This document shows, piece after piece, positions 46,601 to 54,888 of a stretch of DNA of 64,000 bases. Position 1 is the stretch's first letter. Each line of letters begins with the position of its first letter. The translations under genes and the position numbers were made by a program. Origin of the DNA: Streptomyces noursei ATCC 11455 (GTDB lineage Bacteria; Actinomycetota; Actinomycetes; Streptomycetales; Streptomycetaceae). The notes below the pieces were generated by a model. It was given only the letters and a program-made list of their open reading frames with translations. It was not told the DNA's origin and searched no databases. Location: assembly GCF_001704275.1 (NCBI RefSeq), contig NZ_CP011533.1:5394001-5458000 (forward strand), in the 5' to 3' direction.

Positions 46601-46970
46601 GCTGGACACATCCAGCCCGGACGGGTAGACAAGCGCACGAAGCCTCTGGTGGAGACGGATTTCTTGGTCGAAAACCCATCTGCCAGGGGCTTCACCACGT
46701 TGTTAGCACAACAAGCATACGGAACAGGCAGGTTGGAAAGAGCTCGCTCATTCTTCCACCGCCATGAACACCAACTGCACCTCATCCGTGGCTAGTTCAG
46801 CGATTCACCGTCCGCTACATCATCGAATGGAACCTTTGAGTTTCCGGCCGATAGCAGGGCTGAATCCTGCGGAAACCCCCAGGGCGAAGAGCTGACAGGT
46901 GCAGCCATCCAGCTCGGTGAGCCCAAACTGCGGGATGGAATCGACTCACCGCAAGGATGCTGGAGACCAA

Positions 46971-47017
46971 CAACGCACTGGCTGCCTGCCCCAGTCGGGC
47001 AGGCAGCCAGTGCGTTG
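46971..47017 (-). terminator. Perfect 21-bp-stem hairpin
   Basis: Arms 46971-46991 and 46997-47017 pair without mismatch around a 5-nt loop. It starts 5 bp after the stop codon of the small basic protein at 47022-47183, so it is most likely its terminator. Confidence 0.85.
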
Positions 47018-47021
47018 CGGG

Positions 47022-47183
47022 TCAGCTGTTCACGATGGTGGAAGCTACAACCGCCGCCATGGTCTCCTCGTCGGACGCCTTGCCCCCCTGATAGCGCCAT
47101 CCGGTCTTCCTGCGACCCTTGGAACCCTTGGCGCCCCTGGGGTCAGAATCCTTGCGGTCACCCTTTTTCTTCTTGAACAACAA
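47022..47183 (-). CDS. Small basic protein (53 aa), TTG start
   Basis: Not recognised. The N-terminal half is strongly basic (FKKKKGDRKDSDPRGAKGSK, GRRKTGWRYQGGK) and the C-terminus is a mixed, hydrophobic helix (EETMAAVVASTIVNS). A GGAGG box at the right distance points to TTG 47183 (or 47180); the frame is open further upstream. A very strong terminator follows. Its position, divergent from the lanthipeptide operon with 640 bp between, would suit a regulator, immunity peptide or an additional precursor, but nothing in the sequence proves any of these. Confidence 0.5.
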   Translation of the reverse strand: MLFKKKKGDRKDSDPRGAKGSKGRRKTGWRYQGGKASDEETMAAVVASTIVNS

Positions 47184-47619
47184 CTCACTCCTCCTCGTCC
47201 TAAGGCGTTTTGGCGCTCCACACATGGTCTCAAAGACGTGCGGGTGTGAACAACGGCAGGCCGGCAGGTCGACGACGGGAGCCCTACCTGATCCGCGGAT
47301 CACCTGCCCCAAGAGGCGACCGGAGTCGACGGGCAGGCGCCGAGGGCATGTTTTCACGGCCCCATTTCATTGCCTTAAGCAACAAGACGACTGACTCACC
47401 GAGATGTTTACGGATGGCGCATCAAGTTGAAGCCCAAAACACTTTTCTGACCCTCGGGTAGGTTTTGCGTGCGGAGTGACCGCTCGACGGTTCCCGTGAC
47501 CTCGATCACTCAAAGTTAAGTTGTGGCCAGCGTAAACGCCGGGTAATGTCCCTGTTCAGACGGTCTGACCCGCCGTCAACTGGATGACCACGAAACACCA
47601 TGGACCTCCAAACTCCTGG

Positions 47620-47685
47620 TGATTTGTCATGGCTTGACGCCTGGTCGTAAACGGGGGGTCGTAAACGGGGGGTTGATTTGTCATG
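47620..47685 (+). promoter_or_regulatory. Repeat-rich control region upstream of the lanthipeptide operon
   Basis: TGATTTGTCATG occurs at 47620-47631 and 47674-47685 (54 bp apart, same orientation). Between them is a tandem pair of the 14-mer GTCGTAAACGGGGG (47644-47657 and 47658-47671). The surrounding 47184-47819 has no gene. The repeats lie 135-200 bp before lanK and look like regulator binding sites for the operon; the regulator is not in the cluster. Confidence 0.55.
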
Positions 47686-47819
47686 TCTTCTCGCGGTGAT
47701 GTCTCTTTTCTTGAAGAGATCTCGATAGTCGAAACATCGCGGGGTTCCGTCGCGGTAGACCTGCGAGTTTCAGAACTCCTGGCAGGGCCAGCGAACATGA
47801 ACGGGGAGAGGAATCGGCC

Positions 47820-48947
47820 ATGACTGGCGTTTTGGAACGCACACACTTTGACGCTCCCAGCCTTGCCGGTGCTCGGGAGGTAGAAGATCTGCTGGATCGG
47901 CTTGAGTTGGGCCGCTTCCTTCCAGGCTCGGTTACGTCTTTCCTGGGCCGCAATGACAACTGGGCTGGGGAGACAGCTTCAGGGCAACGGATCTTCGTCA
48001 AGAAGCTGAAAGTTCTGTCCGGTACAGCACGTTCAGGGGTTCAGCGCACACTGGCGTTCCAGAGGCTACTGGAAAGAATCCCGCAAGAGATGCTGTTGGC
48101 ACCCGATTGCCTAGGCTGGGACGAGGACTCCGGGGTTCTCATCTTCCGGCTCCTCGACGGGGCCCGCACGGGGGCCGAGCGGATGGTCGACGAGACCTTT
48201 GATGAATCTCTCGCGCTGGCTGCCGGTCGGGCAGTAGGGGCGCTCCACCATTGCGACCCCTCGGGTCTCGCTGTAGACGACTCCCCTTGTCCGCTGCCTT
48301 CAACCACCTTGCTGCACGGCCTGAGCCCTCTCGCCTTCGATGAGTGCAGTTTCGCGGGGCTCCAGGCATGGCGCCTACTCCAGCAGGACACGGCTGTGAT
48401 TGATGCCGTTGCGGCCCTTCTAGAGGAGGAACGTGCCGCACCGAAAGTTCCCGCCCACTGCGACCTGCGGCTCGACCAGTTTTTGATCTCGGGCGAACAG
48501 GTATGGCTAACTGACTGGGAGGAGTTCCGGCTCGCCGACGCCGCCCGTGACGTCGGGAGTTTCGCTGGTGAATGGCTGTTCCGTTCGATCCTGGACATCG
48601 TCACGACCCGAGGCGACAGCCAGTCACGGGGCGATACCTCCTTTGCCGATGTTTCGCTCACGCACGAGACCGTGATTGCCAGGGGCGTCGCAAAGTTCGA
48701 ACGGCTCCGTCCGGTCATCGAAGCATTCTGTCGCGGATACCGGGAAGCCCGCCCTGTCGTCGACGAAGGGCTGGCCCGGCGTGCGGCCGGGTTCGCCGGA
48801 TGGCATCTGCTGGACCGGCTCATCGCCGGCGCTGATATGAGCGCCCGGCTTAGTGCTACTGCGCGGGCTGCGGCCGGCATTGGCCGCACTATTTTGCTCA
48901 CTCCGGAGGCGTTTATCGCCACGCTCGGGTTGGAAGGCGTGTCATGA
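47820..48947 (+). CDS. lanK: LanK-type phosphotransferase of a class V lanthipeptide synthetase (375 aa)
   Basis: Aminoglycoside-phosphotransferase-fold kinase. Nucleotide-binding lysine in RIFVKKLKV (K61/K62), catalytic loop H213-C-D215-L-R-L-D-Q220 and metal motif TDWEEF (D232). In class V lanthipeptide (lexapeptide, cacaoidin, pristinin) and thioamitide pathways such a kinase phosphorylates Ser/Thr in the precursor, and a HopA1-type lyase then makes dehydroalanine or dehydrobutyrine. Exactly that partner follows with a 4-bp ATGA overlap. ATG start with GGGAGAGG. First gene of a 13.8-kb operon. Confidence 0.88.
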   Translation: MTGVLERTHFDAPSLAGAREVEDLLDRLELGRFLPGSVTSFLGRNDNWAGETASGQRIFVKKLKVLSGTARSGVQRTLAFQRLLERIPQEMLLAPDCLGWDEDSGVLIFRLLDGARTGAERMVDETFDESLALAAGRAVGALHHCDPSGLAVDDSPCPLPSTTLLHGLSPLAFDECSFAGLQAWRLLQQDTAVIDAVAALLEEERAAPKVPAHCDLRLDQFLISGEQVWLTDWEEFRLADAARDVGSFAGEWLFRSILDIVTTRGDSQSRGDTSFADVSLTHETVIARGVAKFERLRPVIEAFCRGYREARPVVDEGLARRAAGFAGWHLLDRLIAGADMSARLSATARAAAGIGRTILLTPEAFIATLGLEGVS

Positions 48948-49867
48948 CGTCCCAGTTCTCCCCCCGCCTGCTCGCGGCGCTCGACGAGGTCCATGTCGCG
49001 GTCGATGGTCAGAACGCCACCGTTCAGGGTGTGGAACTTGCAGGAGAGACCCGGCGTGATCTGCTGGGCAAACTCAGCGCAGCGCTTTACGACGCCCTCC
49101 ACTCGGGCCGGACTAAGGAAAGCTCAGCACTTCGACCGCGCCGTGACCGGGCATTCGAAAACGAACTGGCCGCTGTGGTACCTCATCCAACTACTGAAAT
49201 TTCAGTCATGGTTCACGAGGTCCACGGGGAACAGATCCTCGTCGAACGTGACGGTGTCCGGGTCTGGGTTCCACACACAACCGGGAACGGAAACGCACCG
49301 TCCCCAGGCTCACGCGTGATTCTTCAGGTCAATTCAGTACGAGCCGCGCTCTCTCCGGGATTCCTCTTGGTCGACAGTTCGAAGCCGTCACCGCATCTCG
49401 AACTGCCCCATCTGCGTGTCTACATCCACGTTACCGATGCAGACCATGCGCCTGCGGTCTGGGGGGCGGCACTCTCCGCATTGGCGGCAACCGAGGTCGC
49501 ATATCGGGCCAAGGTCGTCTCGATGCCTGGACACCTTCCGCGTCGCGACGGAATCGTGGTGTACCTGGGACGCGGCGCCTGGCACGCCGCCCCGATCGTC
49601 GCCGAAGCGGTCGCCGGGATGCCCGGGACCGGGCCACAGACGTCGGTAATCACCGAGGAACTGGCGCCGGGGGTCGCTACCGCATGGGAGCCGGTGGATG
49701 AACGGGCCGGCATGCGGGGGCTGAGTTTCGGTGAACACCGCTCCCGAGTCATCGCCACCGCTCTGATCGAGGCGGCGACAACGGGCGAACCGCGTGAGCA
49801 GAGACTTTTGCGGGATTTCCAAGAAGCCCGAATCGACCCGCGACAACCGGCGCGTAATACCGGCTGA
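48944..49867 (+). CDS. lanY: LanY: HopA1-family phospho-Ser/Thr lyase (307 aa)
   Basis: Related to the type III effector HopA1 family, used as the lyase in class V lanthipeptide and thioviridamide-type pathways. The N-terminal third is helical (RRDLLGKLSAALYDALHSG). The family core is HLELPHLRVYIHVTDADHAP, AYRAKVVSMPGHLPRRDGIV and GRGAWHAAPIVAEAVAGMPG, and the C-terminus has MRGLSFGEHRSRVIATALIE, matching the conserved SFGxxRxxxIA segment. ATG overlaps lanK. Predicted to act on phosphorylated precursors 49972-50358. Confidence 0.85.
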   Translation: MTSQFSPRLLAALDEVHVAVDGQNATVQGVELAGETRRDLLGKLSAALYDALHSGRTKESSALRPRRDRAFENELAAVVPHPTTEISVMVHEVHGEQILVERDGVRVWVPHTTGNGNAPSPGSRVILQVNSVRAALSPGFLLVDSSKPSPHLELPHLRVYIHVTDADHAPAVWGAALSALAATEVAYRAKVVSMPGHLPRRDGIVVYLGRGAWHAAPIVAEAVAGMPGTGPQTSVITEELAPGVATAWEPVDERAGMRGLSFGEHRSRVIATALIEAATTGEPREQRLLRDFQEARIDPRQPARNTG

Positions 49868-49971
49868 AGAACGAGAAGCACTTGGGCCCCGTGCAGGGGG
49901 AAGGGTTGTCCGCGGTTCCTTTCTCCTGTCTGGAATCCAACACAACACCTAGAAATTCTGAGAGGTAAAAA

Positions 49972-50193
49972 GTGAAGACTCAGGACCTGATCGCCGGGTA
50001 CGCGGCTTACGTCGATGTCGCCGAGCTGAACGTTTCGGCGGCAAGCGAGGCGCCCGCGACCAGCCCCGTCTGTTTCGCCGCTGCTACCAGCAGCGCCGCC
50101 TGCCTGGCCGCGACGAGCTCCGGCTGGTGCGTCGCAGGGGCCGGGGCTGGGGTCGGTGGAGGGATCGCGCAGTCGGTCAAGCACGGCTGCTAA
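49972..50193 (+). CDS. lanA1: Lanthipeptide precursor 1 (73 aa)
   Basis: Precursor peptide, identified by its place after lanK-lanY and by similarity to the next gene. Leader residues 1-29 share with it the pattern IxGYxxYVDVAELxVSAxSEAP. The core contains cysteines C34, C44, C53 and the C-terminal C73, with many Ser/Thr (S31, T39, S40, S41, T48-S50, S68), an alanine-rich middle and a Gly-rich AGAGAGVGGGI stretch. S68-V-K-H-G-C73 has the six-residue spacing seen in C-terminal aminovinyl-cysteine rings. GTG start after GAGAGGT. The leader cleavage point is unknown; likely around A28-S31. Confidence 0.85.
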   Translation: MKTQDLIAGYAAYVDVAELNVSAASEAPATSPVCFAAATSSAACLAATSSGWCVAGAGAGVGGGIAQSVKHGC

Positions 50194-50208
50194 GAAAAGG
50201 TCAGCGTT

Positions 50209-50358
50209 ATGGAACTCGATGAGATGATCTCCGGCTACGACACCTATGTGGACGTAGCGGAATTGGATGTCTCGGCCCAGTCTGAAGCGCCGGCGACCTC
50301 TCCTACGTGTTTTATAGCGAGCGTTGGGCTCTCCTATCAGATCACGAAGGACCTCTAG
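50209..50358 (+). CDS. lanA2: Lanthipeptide precursor 2 (49 aa)
   Basis: A short gene directly after precursor 1 (15 bp gap). The translation starts MELDEMISGYDTYVDVAELD and continues VSAQSEAPATSPTCF, aligning with precursor 1 without gaps through residue 35. The core is then quite different: IASVGLSYQITKDL. It has a single cysteine (C34) and no C-terminal cysteine, so it cannot form an aminovinyl-cysteine end and at most one thioether ring. ATG start with an AAGG box. It may be a second product, a partner peptide, or a decayed copy; the strict leader conservation argues for function. Confidence 0.8.
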   Translation: MELDEMISGYDTYVDVAELDVSAQSEAPATSPTCFIASVGLSYQITKDL

Positions 50359-50376
50359 CATCCTGACTCGGTGTAG

Positions 50377-50574
50377 CGGGCGGTTCTCACGGGCACCTGA
50401 CTGCAGGGCCTCGGCAAAGTCCGAGTTGCTCGTTCTGCAGCGGTGATCGCACCGGCCTGCCGATAGTGGAACGCCAGCTCATGCGCTGAGCGTGAGCTGG
50501 CGATCCGTTCAGTGGGCAACTCAGTCATCACGTGACTTTGCTAGGGGCCTGCACCTGACTGTGAGAACCGCCCG
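50377..50574. mobile_element. MITE-like element with inverted ends
   Basis: A 14-bp perfect inverted repeat CGGGCGGTTCTCAC bounds 198 bp. Similarity between the ends continues inward, with GCAGG-CC and GCAAAGTC shared in the same order for about 45 bp. The inside has no gene, only a hairpin. No target duplication is visible. It resembles a non-autonomous IS derivative placed between the precursor genes and the rest of the operon. Confidence 0.5.
50472..50502 (+). terminator. Hairpin between precursors and exporter gene
   Basis: Arms CGCCAGCTCA and its complement (10 bp), 11-nt loop, no T run. A partial terminator or RNA processing site here would allow more precursor than enzyme to be made. 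It is inside the MITE-like element. Confidence 0.45.
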
Positions 50575-50609
50575 AATCCGTGACTGTTCTGCGAAAGGAA
50601 GAGTTTCCC

Positions 50610-52382
50610 GTGCCTACCGGCCCGGAATATCAACGCCTGCGAATTTTGCGAGAGCTGGTCCGTGGTCGTAAGGCGCTACTCACGTCAGTCGTGCTGCTCT
50701 CGATCATCTCAACGGTATGCAATCTGGCCATGCCGCTGATCGTGGCGCGGCTCATCGGCGCTGTGCAGGCGCATACGCCAGTCCTCTGGCCGGTTATCTG
50801 GATGACCGCCTCCGCGCTCGGCGCTGCGCTGAGCGCCGCAGCCTCCGGCTACCTTCTGGCGCGCGGGGGTGAGCGCATGGTGCACAGTTTGCGCACCCGG
50901 ATCATGGGGCACGTCCTGCGCCTGCCTCTGCACCAAGTCCGTACGCACGGGACCGGCAATCTGGTGACGCGGGTGACGGCGGACAGCGCTCAGCTGCGGT
51001 CCATCGTCGACCTGGGCATCCTGCAGTTGCCCATTTCCGGACTGACCACAGTCGCCACCATCGTCATCATGGGCTACCTGGACTGGGTACTGCTCTTGGC
51101 GACGCTTGCCGGCTTCTCGATCGCCGGCTTGATCATCGGCGTGGTGATCAGGGGCCTGCGTCGGTCGTACGCCGCGCACCAGTCCGCTCTGGGACTACTG
51201 GCCCACCGCTTCACCACAGCGCTCGACGCCCTTCCCACGGTCAAGGCGTATCGTGCGGAGACTGCCATGACGGAGCGGCTGGCCGAAGCCTCCGATACCA
51301 CCTCGAGGGCCGCGCTACGCAGCAACCTGCTCAACTCAGCGCTCAACCCGGCCATGGGTCTGGGCCAGCAGATCGCTCTCGTTGCGGTCATCGCGGCGGG
51401 GGGTGCCCGCTATGCAAGTGGTGTTCTTTCCGTCGCCGACTTCGCAGCGTTCCTCCTTTACCTGATGCAACTGGTCGCCCCCGTCTTCGTCATCGCGATG
51501 GGCCTCGGCCAGCTGCAGGCGGGGCTCTCCGCCCGGAAGCGCTTCGACGAGGTACTCTCGCTCTCGACCGAGGAGTCCGCTGATCCAGCGGCCACTCCCA
51601 CAGCAGTCTCTTCTCCTTCCGGGCCGGCCGTTCGGTTCGAAGGAGTCGACTTCGCCTACGACGATCAGTCGGTGCTCCGCGGAGCGACCTTCACCGTGCC
51701 GAGCAGGGGGCTCACGGCGGTCGTCGGTGAATCCGGTACTGGTAAGAGCACCGCCCTGGCCCTGATCGAGCGGTTCGTCACACCGGCAGGTGGCCGGGTG
51801 AAGGTGCTGGGCCAGGACACCACCGACTGGACGCTGTCCGGGCTGAGAGCACGTATCACCTACGTCGACCAGGCGTTCACGCTGCTCACCGATACGCTGC
51901 GCGCCAATCTCACCGTCGGGCATCGCGTCGCCCCGTCGGATGAGGCGCTCTTCGCCGTACTGGAGACGGTCGGCCTGAGCGAAGTGGTGCAGTCCCTGCC
52001 CCAGGGAATCGACACGGTGATCGGTGAGGCCGTCGATCTCTCCGGTGGTCAACGGCAGCGGGTTGCTCTTGCGCGGGCACTGCTGGCCGACACCGAGATC
52101 GTGCTCTTCGACGAGCCCACATCCCAGTTGGACAGCATCAATGAGCGGAGCCTTCGTGCCGTGGTGGAGCGGCTGGCCGCAGAGCGCGCCGTGGTCATGG
52201 TGACCCACCGCATGTCGGTCGCGCTCCACGCGGACCATGTGGTCTTCATGCACGGGGGGCAGGTGCCTGCCGAAGGCACCCACCAAGAACTTCTCGATGG
52301 ATGCCCGCCCTACCAGGCGCTGGTCGCAGGGGAGCGGCCGAGCCTCACCACGAACTCCGCAGTATTGGCAGGCCGGGCATGA
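50610..52382 (+). CDS. ABC exporter, fused TMD-NBD (590 aa)
   Basis: Half-size exporter of the peptide/drug type. Residues about 25-310 form six transmembrane helices (LTSVVLLSIISTVCNLAMPL, then the coupling-helix region LVTRVTADSAQLRSIVDLGI). The ATPase has Walker A GESGTGKST, signature LSGGQRQRVALARAL and Walker B IVLFDEPTSQLD. There is no N-terminal C39 protease domain, so leader removal must be done elsewhere (see the M16 protease). GTG at 50610 is chosen for its GGAAGAG box; the ORF is open 30 bp upstream. It ends in an ATGA overlap with the next gene. Likely exports the lanthipeptide. Confidence 0.9.
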   Translation: MPTGPEYQRLRILRELVRGRKALLTSVVLLSIISTVCNLAMPLIVARLIGAVQAHTPVLWPVIWMTASALGAALSAAASGYLLARGGERMVHSLRTRIMGHVLRLPLHQVRTHGTGNLVTRVTADSAQLRSIVDLGILQLPISGLTTVATIVIMGYLDWVLLLATLAGFSIAGLIIGVVIRGLRRSYAAHQSALGLLAHRFTTALDALPTVKAYRAETAMTERLAEASDTTSRAALRSNLLNSALNPAMGLGQQIALVAVIAAGGARYASGVLSVADFAAFLLYLMQLVAPVFVIAMGLGQLQAGLSARKRFDEVLSLSTEESADPAATPTAVSSPSGPAVRFEGVDFAYDDQSVLRGATFTVPSRGLTAVVGESGTGKSTALALIERFVTPAGGRVKVLGQDTTDWTLSGLRARITYVDQAFTLLTDTLRANLTVGHRVAPSDEALFAVLETVGLSEVVQSLPQGIDTVIGEAVDLSGGQRQRVALARALLADTEIVLFDEPTSQLDSINERSLRAVVERLAAERAVVMVTHRMSVALHADHVVFMHGGQVPAEGTHQELLDGCPPYQALVAGERPSLTTNSAVLAGRA

Positions 52383-53341
52383 CAACGTACTCGGTGCTTC
52401 TGCCGTTCACCCCGGTCCGGCCGGAACAGGTCGTGCCGTTCGCCGCCCTGGTCCAGCGCACCCCTGGTGCACGACTCTGGACCAGCCAGCAGCTGACCCT
52501 CGAACCCCATCAACTCTTCGCCTACAGCGCCGGGATCGGACTTCGTGTACCTGTCGGCACGGCGGTGACGCTCATGCCGCTACGGCATCCGGTCGAGGCC
52601 GCCCTGCAGGCCCGGTCGCTTGCGCAGATCACCGGGCATCCGGTGGTGGCCGGGTACGGGCCGGGGGCCGCAGTCTTCCAGGAGGCACTGCTCGGCGCCG
52701 CGTACCCGAGCCCCTTGACGGCCGTCCGGGAGTATATGAGCGCCGTCCGCGGACTCCTCGCCGGGGAGCGGGTGCAGATGGACGGTGCGTACTTTCGGAT
52801 GGATGCCAGCCTTCCTCAGGTTCCTCACCCGCCGGTGGAGCTGGGCCTAGGCGTACTGCGCCCGAGGATGGCCAGGGTCTGCGGAGAGGTCGCCGACGTA
52901 GCGATCGGCTGGCTGACCCCACCGGACTACCTGGCCTCGGTCATCGCACCAGAGCTACGCGCCGGGGCCGAAGCCGTGTCCAGACCTACGCCGCGCCTGG
53001 TGGCCGTGGTGCACGTCGCTCTCGCCGGGCCGCACCGCGATCCGGTCGCCCTCGCTTACTCGGTCTGTGCCCGGCACTTGCGGGGACCGCATTACACGCA
53101 GATGTTGCGCCGCGCCGGAGTCGGCGTCGACCCGAGCGATCCGGTGGATGGTGCACGGCGACTCGTCGAGGCCGGACTCTTCCTCAGCGGCGAACCGGAA
53201 GCTATCGCCGAGGGCCTGGCGGCCTATGGGAAGGCGGGCGTCGACGAGGTGGTGCTCAACTGCAGCGCCGTCGGCATCAACTACGGGGAGCGGGCTGCCT
53301 TGGAAGAGATCGAAACGCTGCTGAAGGCGGTGACGGCGTGA
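52379..53341 (+). CDS. Luciferase-like (LLM) flavin/F420-dependent oxidoreductase (320 aa)
   Basis: TIM-barrel flavin or F420 oxidoreductase: N-terminus YSVLLPFTPVRPEQVVPFAA, ARSLAQITGHPVVAGYGPGA (cofactor region), REYMSAVRGLLAGERVQMDG (the typical LLM signature), and GLGVLRPRMARVCGEVADVA. In lexapeptide biosynthesis an F420H2-dependent enzyme of this class reduces dehydroalanine to D-alanine. The same role here would suit the alanine-rich, serine-rich core of precursor 1. ATG overlaps the exporter stop, GTGA overlap at its end. Confidence 0.85.
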   Translation: MTTYSVLLPFTPVRPEQVVPFAALVQRTPGARLWTSQQLTLEPHQLFAYSAGIGLRVPVGTAVTLMPLRHPVEAALQARSLAQITGHPVVAGYGPGAAVFQEALLGAAYPSPLTAVREYMSAVRGLLAGERVQMDGAYFRMDASLPQVPHPPVELGLGVLRPRMARVCGEVADVAIGWLTPPDYLASVIAPELRAGAEAVSRPTPRLVAVVHVALAGPHRDPVALAYSVCARHLRGPHYTQMLRRAGVGVDPSDPVDGARRLVEAGLFLSGEPEAIAEGLAAYGKAGVDEVVLNCSAVGINYGERAALEEIETLLKAVTA

Positions 53342-53952
53342 GCGGACCTGTGCCTCCCAAGCCTCTCGCCCTGGGGTTCGAACGACTTCTCGTGGTCGGC
53401 ACCGGGTCAATCGGTGTCATGCATCTGCCGTTCTGGCTCAACTGGCTGCGCCTGGCCTACCCAGGCATCCAGGCGCGGGCCGTGGTGACGCGCAGCGCGA
53501 CACGCTTCGTCACCCGGCAGGCGCTGGCTTCGGTTACCGGTCATCCAGTACTGGAGGACGTCTGGCCGGAGGAGCCCGGGCCGGTGGGGCTCCATGTTGA
53601 ACTGGCCGAGTGGGCCGAAGCCATCGCCGTTTATCCGGCGACCCTCCATTTCGTCGGCCGCTTCGCCCTCGGCCTCGCCGATACCCCCAGTCTTCTTGCC
53701 GCCCAATGCGCCACCGTACCGGTGGGGATCGCCCCAGCGCTGCCTCCGGGCGGTGCTCAGAGCGCCGCGTACACGACCCACATGAAGGCGCTCGAAGGTC
53801 GACAGAACGTCGTCGTCGCTCCTCCCGAGCGTGGGCCGAGTACAGGAACTGGGCGGAATGACGGCTGGGTCGCCGCCGACCTACCGGTACTCCTGCGTCT
53901 GATCGAGGAACGGCGCCTCCACCTCGCCGACACCGGGGAGCGGGTGCCGTGA
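53338..53952 (+). CDS. lanD: LanD-type cysteine decarboxylase flavoprotein (204 aa)
   Basis: HFCD-superfamily flavoprotein. N-terminal FMN loop LLVVGTGSIGVMHLPFWLNW, then LAEWAEAIAVYPATLHFVGR, in which YPATLHF takes the place of the PASANT motif, followed by FALGLADTPSLLAAQ. The substrate-recognition clamp (NxxMW in EpiD) is replaced by YTTHMKAL. In lanthipeptide clusters this enzyme oxidatively decarboxylates the C-terminal Cys to an enethiol for an AviCys ring; precursor 1 ends with Cys, precursor 2 does not. Both ends overlap neighbours by 4 bp. Confidence 0.85.
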   Translation: MSGPVPPKPLALGFERLLVVGTGSIGVMHLPFWLNWLRLAYPGIQARAVVTRSATRFVTRQALASVTGHPVLEDVWPEEPGPVGLHVELAEWAEAIAVYPATLHFVGRFALGLADTPSLLAAQCATVPVGIAPALPPGGAQSAAYTTHMKALEGRQNVVVAPPERGPSTGTGRNDGWVAADLPVLLRLIEERRLHLADTGERVP

Positions 53953-54887
53953 TTCCCGGCAGTGTGGTGGTGCCCGAGGAAGGTACCCGGTTCCAACGCC
54001 ATCTCGTCCTCACCGCAGCAGACGGCCGGTACGCGATGTGTCGCTGGCCAGGCAGCCGCCGGCCCACCCCGTTCCGCCGACCCGGGCCCGTCGCACGGGC
54101 CCGGTTGGCGCAGCTGGCCGTGTCCAGGCCGACAGGGTCCGCGCCCGGCGCGGACTTCGGAGGCGAGGGCCGCCTAATTCCCGCCGAACCGGATCCGCCC
54201 GGGAGCCGATACGTCGTCGACCATTATGAGAGCGTCGCCGCGACAATCCTGGACACCCACGGTGCGGGGGTCGACCGGTTCGTGCCGGCTTGCCACATGG
54301 CCGGGCTTCTCCTCGCCGAGCTCCACCGGCTGGCGCCGGACGGTTTTCCCGATGCGCTGCCACCGGGCGTCAACCGGCTCCGGAACTTTCTCACCACAGG
54401 CGGCGCAAGCCACCGAACCCTGCGGGCCGCCGCGCTGATCCTCACCGCCCTCGGCCACGAGCGGTGGGGGACGCTGAGCAACTGGTGTGAACGGCTCGTC
54501 CACGACGAGCGGCGTGTCGTCTCCCATGGCGCCCCGGGGCTCGCCTGCCTTGTGCTCGGCCCCGCCGACGATGGCGTCCAGTTCCTCATCGGCGACGACC
54601 TCGGGGCCGCACCGTGGTACTGGGACATCGGCTGGCTCCTTGGCGAACTCACCGAGCTCCGGCACGTTCTGGGCACCCCTGCCACCGACCCGACCTGGGC
54701 GCGTTTGGAATCAACCCTGCTGGCGGGCTATGGCCGGGATCAGCTGGCCGTACGACGAACCGCCGTTCTGCGGATCGTCCTTCACCTGCACGACTACGCC
54801 GCCTACGCGGACTGGGACGAGGCGGAGATCGGGCGTTACCAGGCGCTGCTCACCGAACTCATCGACCGAGTCCGAGAAGAGGAGTGA
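53949..54887 (+). CDS. Kinase-fold protein without catalytic motifs; candidate LanX (312 aa)
   Basis: The C-terminal half looks like an aminoglycoside-phosphotransferase fold: CHMAGLLLAELHRLAPDGFP, VVSHGAPGLACLVLG where kinases have HGDLxxxN, then FLIGDDLGAAPWYWDIGWLL where they have IDWExxxxGxxxxD. The catalytic Asp and metal motif are therefore altered, so it is probably a pseudokinase. Class V systems need a third component (LanX) beside LanK and LanY, implicated in ring formation; this is the best candidate by exclusion. No primary-sequence proof. Confidence 0.6.
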   Translation: MIPGSVVVPEEGTRFQRHLVLTAADGRYAMCRWPGSRRPTPFRRPGPVARARLAQLAVSRPTGSAPGADFGGEGRLIPAEPDPPGSRYVVDHYESVAATILDTHGAGVDRFVPACHMAGLLLAELHRLAPDGFPDALPPGVNRLRNFLTTGGASHRTLRAAALILTALGHERWGTLSNWCERLVHDERRVVSHGAPGLACLVLGPADDGVQFLIGDDLGAAPWYWDIGWLLGELTELRHVLGTPATDPTWARLESTLLAGYGRDQLAVRRTAVLRIVLHLHDYAAYADWDEAEIGRYQALLTELIDRVREEE

Positions 54888-54888
54888 G

